64,000 nucleotides of DNA from positions 1,364,001 through 1,428,000 of the forward strand of contig OY762939.1 in NCBI GenBank assembly GCA_963666965.1, read 5' to 3'. The position numbers and the translations under genes are program-made. Source of the DNA: Proruminimicrobium sp963666965. GTDB lineage: Bacteria; Elusimicrobiota; Endomicrobiia; Endomicrobiales; Endomicrobiaceae. This document shows, piece after piece, positions 63,160 through 64,000 of this stretch (position 1 is its first letter; every line of letters starts with the position of its first letter). The notes under the pieces were generated by a model. The model was not told the origin of the DNA and ran no database searches. It worked only from the letters and a program-made list of their open reading frames with translations.

Positions 63160-63188
63160 ATGTTACATAATTTTTCATAGTTTGTCAA
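63160..63188 (-). promoter_or_regulatory. promoter of glnA
   Basis: On the minus strand TTGACA (63183-63188) and TAACAT (63160-63165) are spaced 17 nt apart, in the glnB-glnA gap. The predicted leader is about 110 nt. No sigma-54 -24/-12 element was seen in this gap. Confidence 0.75.
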
Positions 63189-63227
63189 TTTCATAATCGA
63201 GCCTTGTAAAATGATATTTTTTTGTCC

Positions 63228-63566
63228 TTAAAGCGCATCATTTCCTTCCTCGCCGGTTCTTATTCTTATAGCTCTTTCAACCGGAGATACAAAAATTTTT
63301 CCGTCTCCTATTTCGCCTGTTCTTGCATTCTTTATTATAACTTTAATTACTTTATCGACCATTTCATCAGAAACAACTACTTCAATCTTCGTTTTGCATA
63401 CAAAAGCTACGTTATACTCCTGGCTTCTGTATATTTCTTTATGTCCTCCCTGTTTGCCGAAGCCTTCAACATTAGATTTCGTCAGCCCGGTAACTCCGAT
63501 TTCTTTTAAAGCATTTTTTACATCATCAATTTTGTAAGGTTTTATTATTGCTGATATCATTTTCAT
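63228..63566 (-). CDS. glnB: nitrogen regulatory protein PII (GlnB/GlnK family)
   Basis: 112-residue trimeric PII signal protein sensing ATP/ADP and 2-oxoglutarate. It shows the N-terminal MKMISAIIKPYKIDDV, the T-loop with the uridylylatable Tyr (IYRSQEYNVAF), and the C-terminal signature ARTGEIGDGKIFV and RIRTGEEG. Its location 15 nt downstream of the ammonium transporter gene is the amtB-glnK arrangement, so it probably gates Amt and could also contact GlnA. A GGAG site precedes the ATG. Confidence 0.96.
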   Translation of the reverse strand: MKMISAIIKPYKIDDVKNALKEIGVTGLTKSNVEGFGKQGGHKEIYRSQEYNVAFVCKTKIEVVVSDEMVDKVIKVIIKNARTGEIGDGKIFVSPVERAIRIRTGEEGNDAL

Positions 63567-63581
63567 TTTTTTCTCCTTTAA

Positions 63582-64000
63582 TTAAAATCTGTACCCGCTT
63601 TCACCGTGCTGAGTCAAATCCAAGCCCTGCTGTTCTTCAACATCTTCAACTCTTAATCCAAAGAGCTTGTCTATTATTTTCAAAATAATAAACGTTACTA
63701 AGCTTGCGTAAATGATAACGGAAACAGAGCTCAAAAATTGAGTTTTCAACAAATGCAAGCTGCCGTCGGCACCTGCCGGATTGACGAGAACAGAAGCAAA
63801 AACACCGGTCAGCATGGCGCCTACAAATCCGCCTACACCGTGAACACCGACTACATCAAGCGAATCATCATAACCAAATTTTTCTTTCATATTAACAGCC
63901 ATATAACAAACAACGCCGCCGGCTAAACCTATAATTATTGCAGACATGGGCGATACAAATCCGCTTGCAGGAGTTATTGCAACAAGTCCCGCAACGCCGC
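63582..64000 (-). CDS. amt: ammonium transporter Amt (C-terminal part; 5' end outside the window)
   Basis: The last 138 codons of an Amt/Mep/Rh-type ammonium channel. The frame is open to the window edge, beginning GVAGLVAITPASGFVSP and containing DVVGVHGVGGFVGAMLTG, which carries the second pore histidine, then the last membrane helices and the conserved cytoplasmic tail (GLRVEDVEEQQGLDLTQHGE). It is part of an amt-glnB unit whose promoter is outside the window. Confidence 0.95.
   Translation of the reverse strand, partial: GVAGLVAITPASGFVSPMSAIIIGLAGGVVCYMAVNMKEKFGYDDSLDVVGVHGVGGFVGAMLTGVFASVLVNPAGADGSLHLLKTQFLSSVSVIIYASLVTFIILKIIDKLFGLRVEDVEEQQGLDLTQHGESGYRF

Noticed and set aside
63044..63227. 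Sigma-54 promoter for glnA
   Set aside because: No GG-N10-GC element was found in the gap; a TTGACA/TAACAT pair with 17-nt spacing fits better.

Overview
The window is AT-rich, densely coded DNA from an anaerobic, outer-membrane-bearing bacterium. Evidence for this is a TolC/RND export operon, a lipoprotein with a lipobox, ferredoxin-type Fe-S proteins, flavin-dependent ThyX, an archaeal-type split glutamate synthase and alpha-type GlnA. The combination fits Elusimicrobiota, probably an Endomicrobium-like lineage. That placement is recall-based inference, not shown by a marker gene. Nearly all genes lie in long operons with start/stop overlaps.

Layout, left to right. (1) 26-5.7 kb, + strand: clpP-clpX-lon proteolysis module, then an unknown membrane protein whose C-terminus looks frameshifted. 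(2) 5.7-9.4 kb, +: serA with a clear terminator, a TMTC-like membrane/TPR protein and pgpA. (3) 9.4-18.4 kb, -: a four-gene export operon (TolC, adaptor, two different RND pumps) with a good promoter, followed upstream by two small unknown genes. (4) 19.6-35.9 kb, +: a run of about 17 genes from tpiA to a Na/Pi transporter. Its core converts nucleosides and (deoxy)ribose phosphates to glycolytic intermediates (deoA, punA, deoB, deoC, split transketolase, rpiB, tpiA, pduL, cdd, mtnP, a PfkB kinase) and includes recJ. (5) 36-43.3 kb, +: purA, a carA-like gene, carB, thyX and an OmpA-like protein. (6) 43.3-51.1 kb, -: an EAL-domain protein, tRNA-Gly(CCC) with a broken half copy nearby, a CCA-adding-type enzyme and an oppBCDF transporter. 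(7) 51.2-64 kb, -: a nitrogen block containing amt (cut by the window edge), glnB, glnA, four- or five-piece glutamate synthase, an ANTAR regulator and a second carAB.

The most striking observation is that there are two complete carbamoyl-phosphate synthetases from different lineages. In the purA-linked one, the small subunit has lost the whole glutaminase triad (Cys to Gly, His to Tyr, Glu to Ala), although the frame, the N-terminal domain and the coupling to carB are intact. In the other, eukaryote-like pair, the triad is intact and it sits beside glnA, glutamate synthase, PII and Amt. This suggests one ammonia-fed and one glutamine-fed enzyme, resembling by convergence the animal CPS I versus CPS II split.

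Other notable signals are an ANTAR RNA-binding regulator with an atypical receiver inside the nitrogen operon, together with structured glnA and carA leaders; three genes whose -10 boxes end exactly 7 nt before an ATG with no Shine-Dalgarno sequence (candidate leaderless mRNAs); a degenerate intergenic repeat family shared by the opp and second car operons; and a palindrome-rich block between tRNA-Gly and its truncated copy. No CRISPR array, insertion sequence or phage gene was seen.
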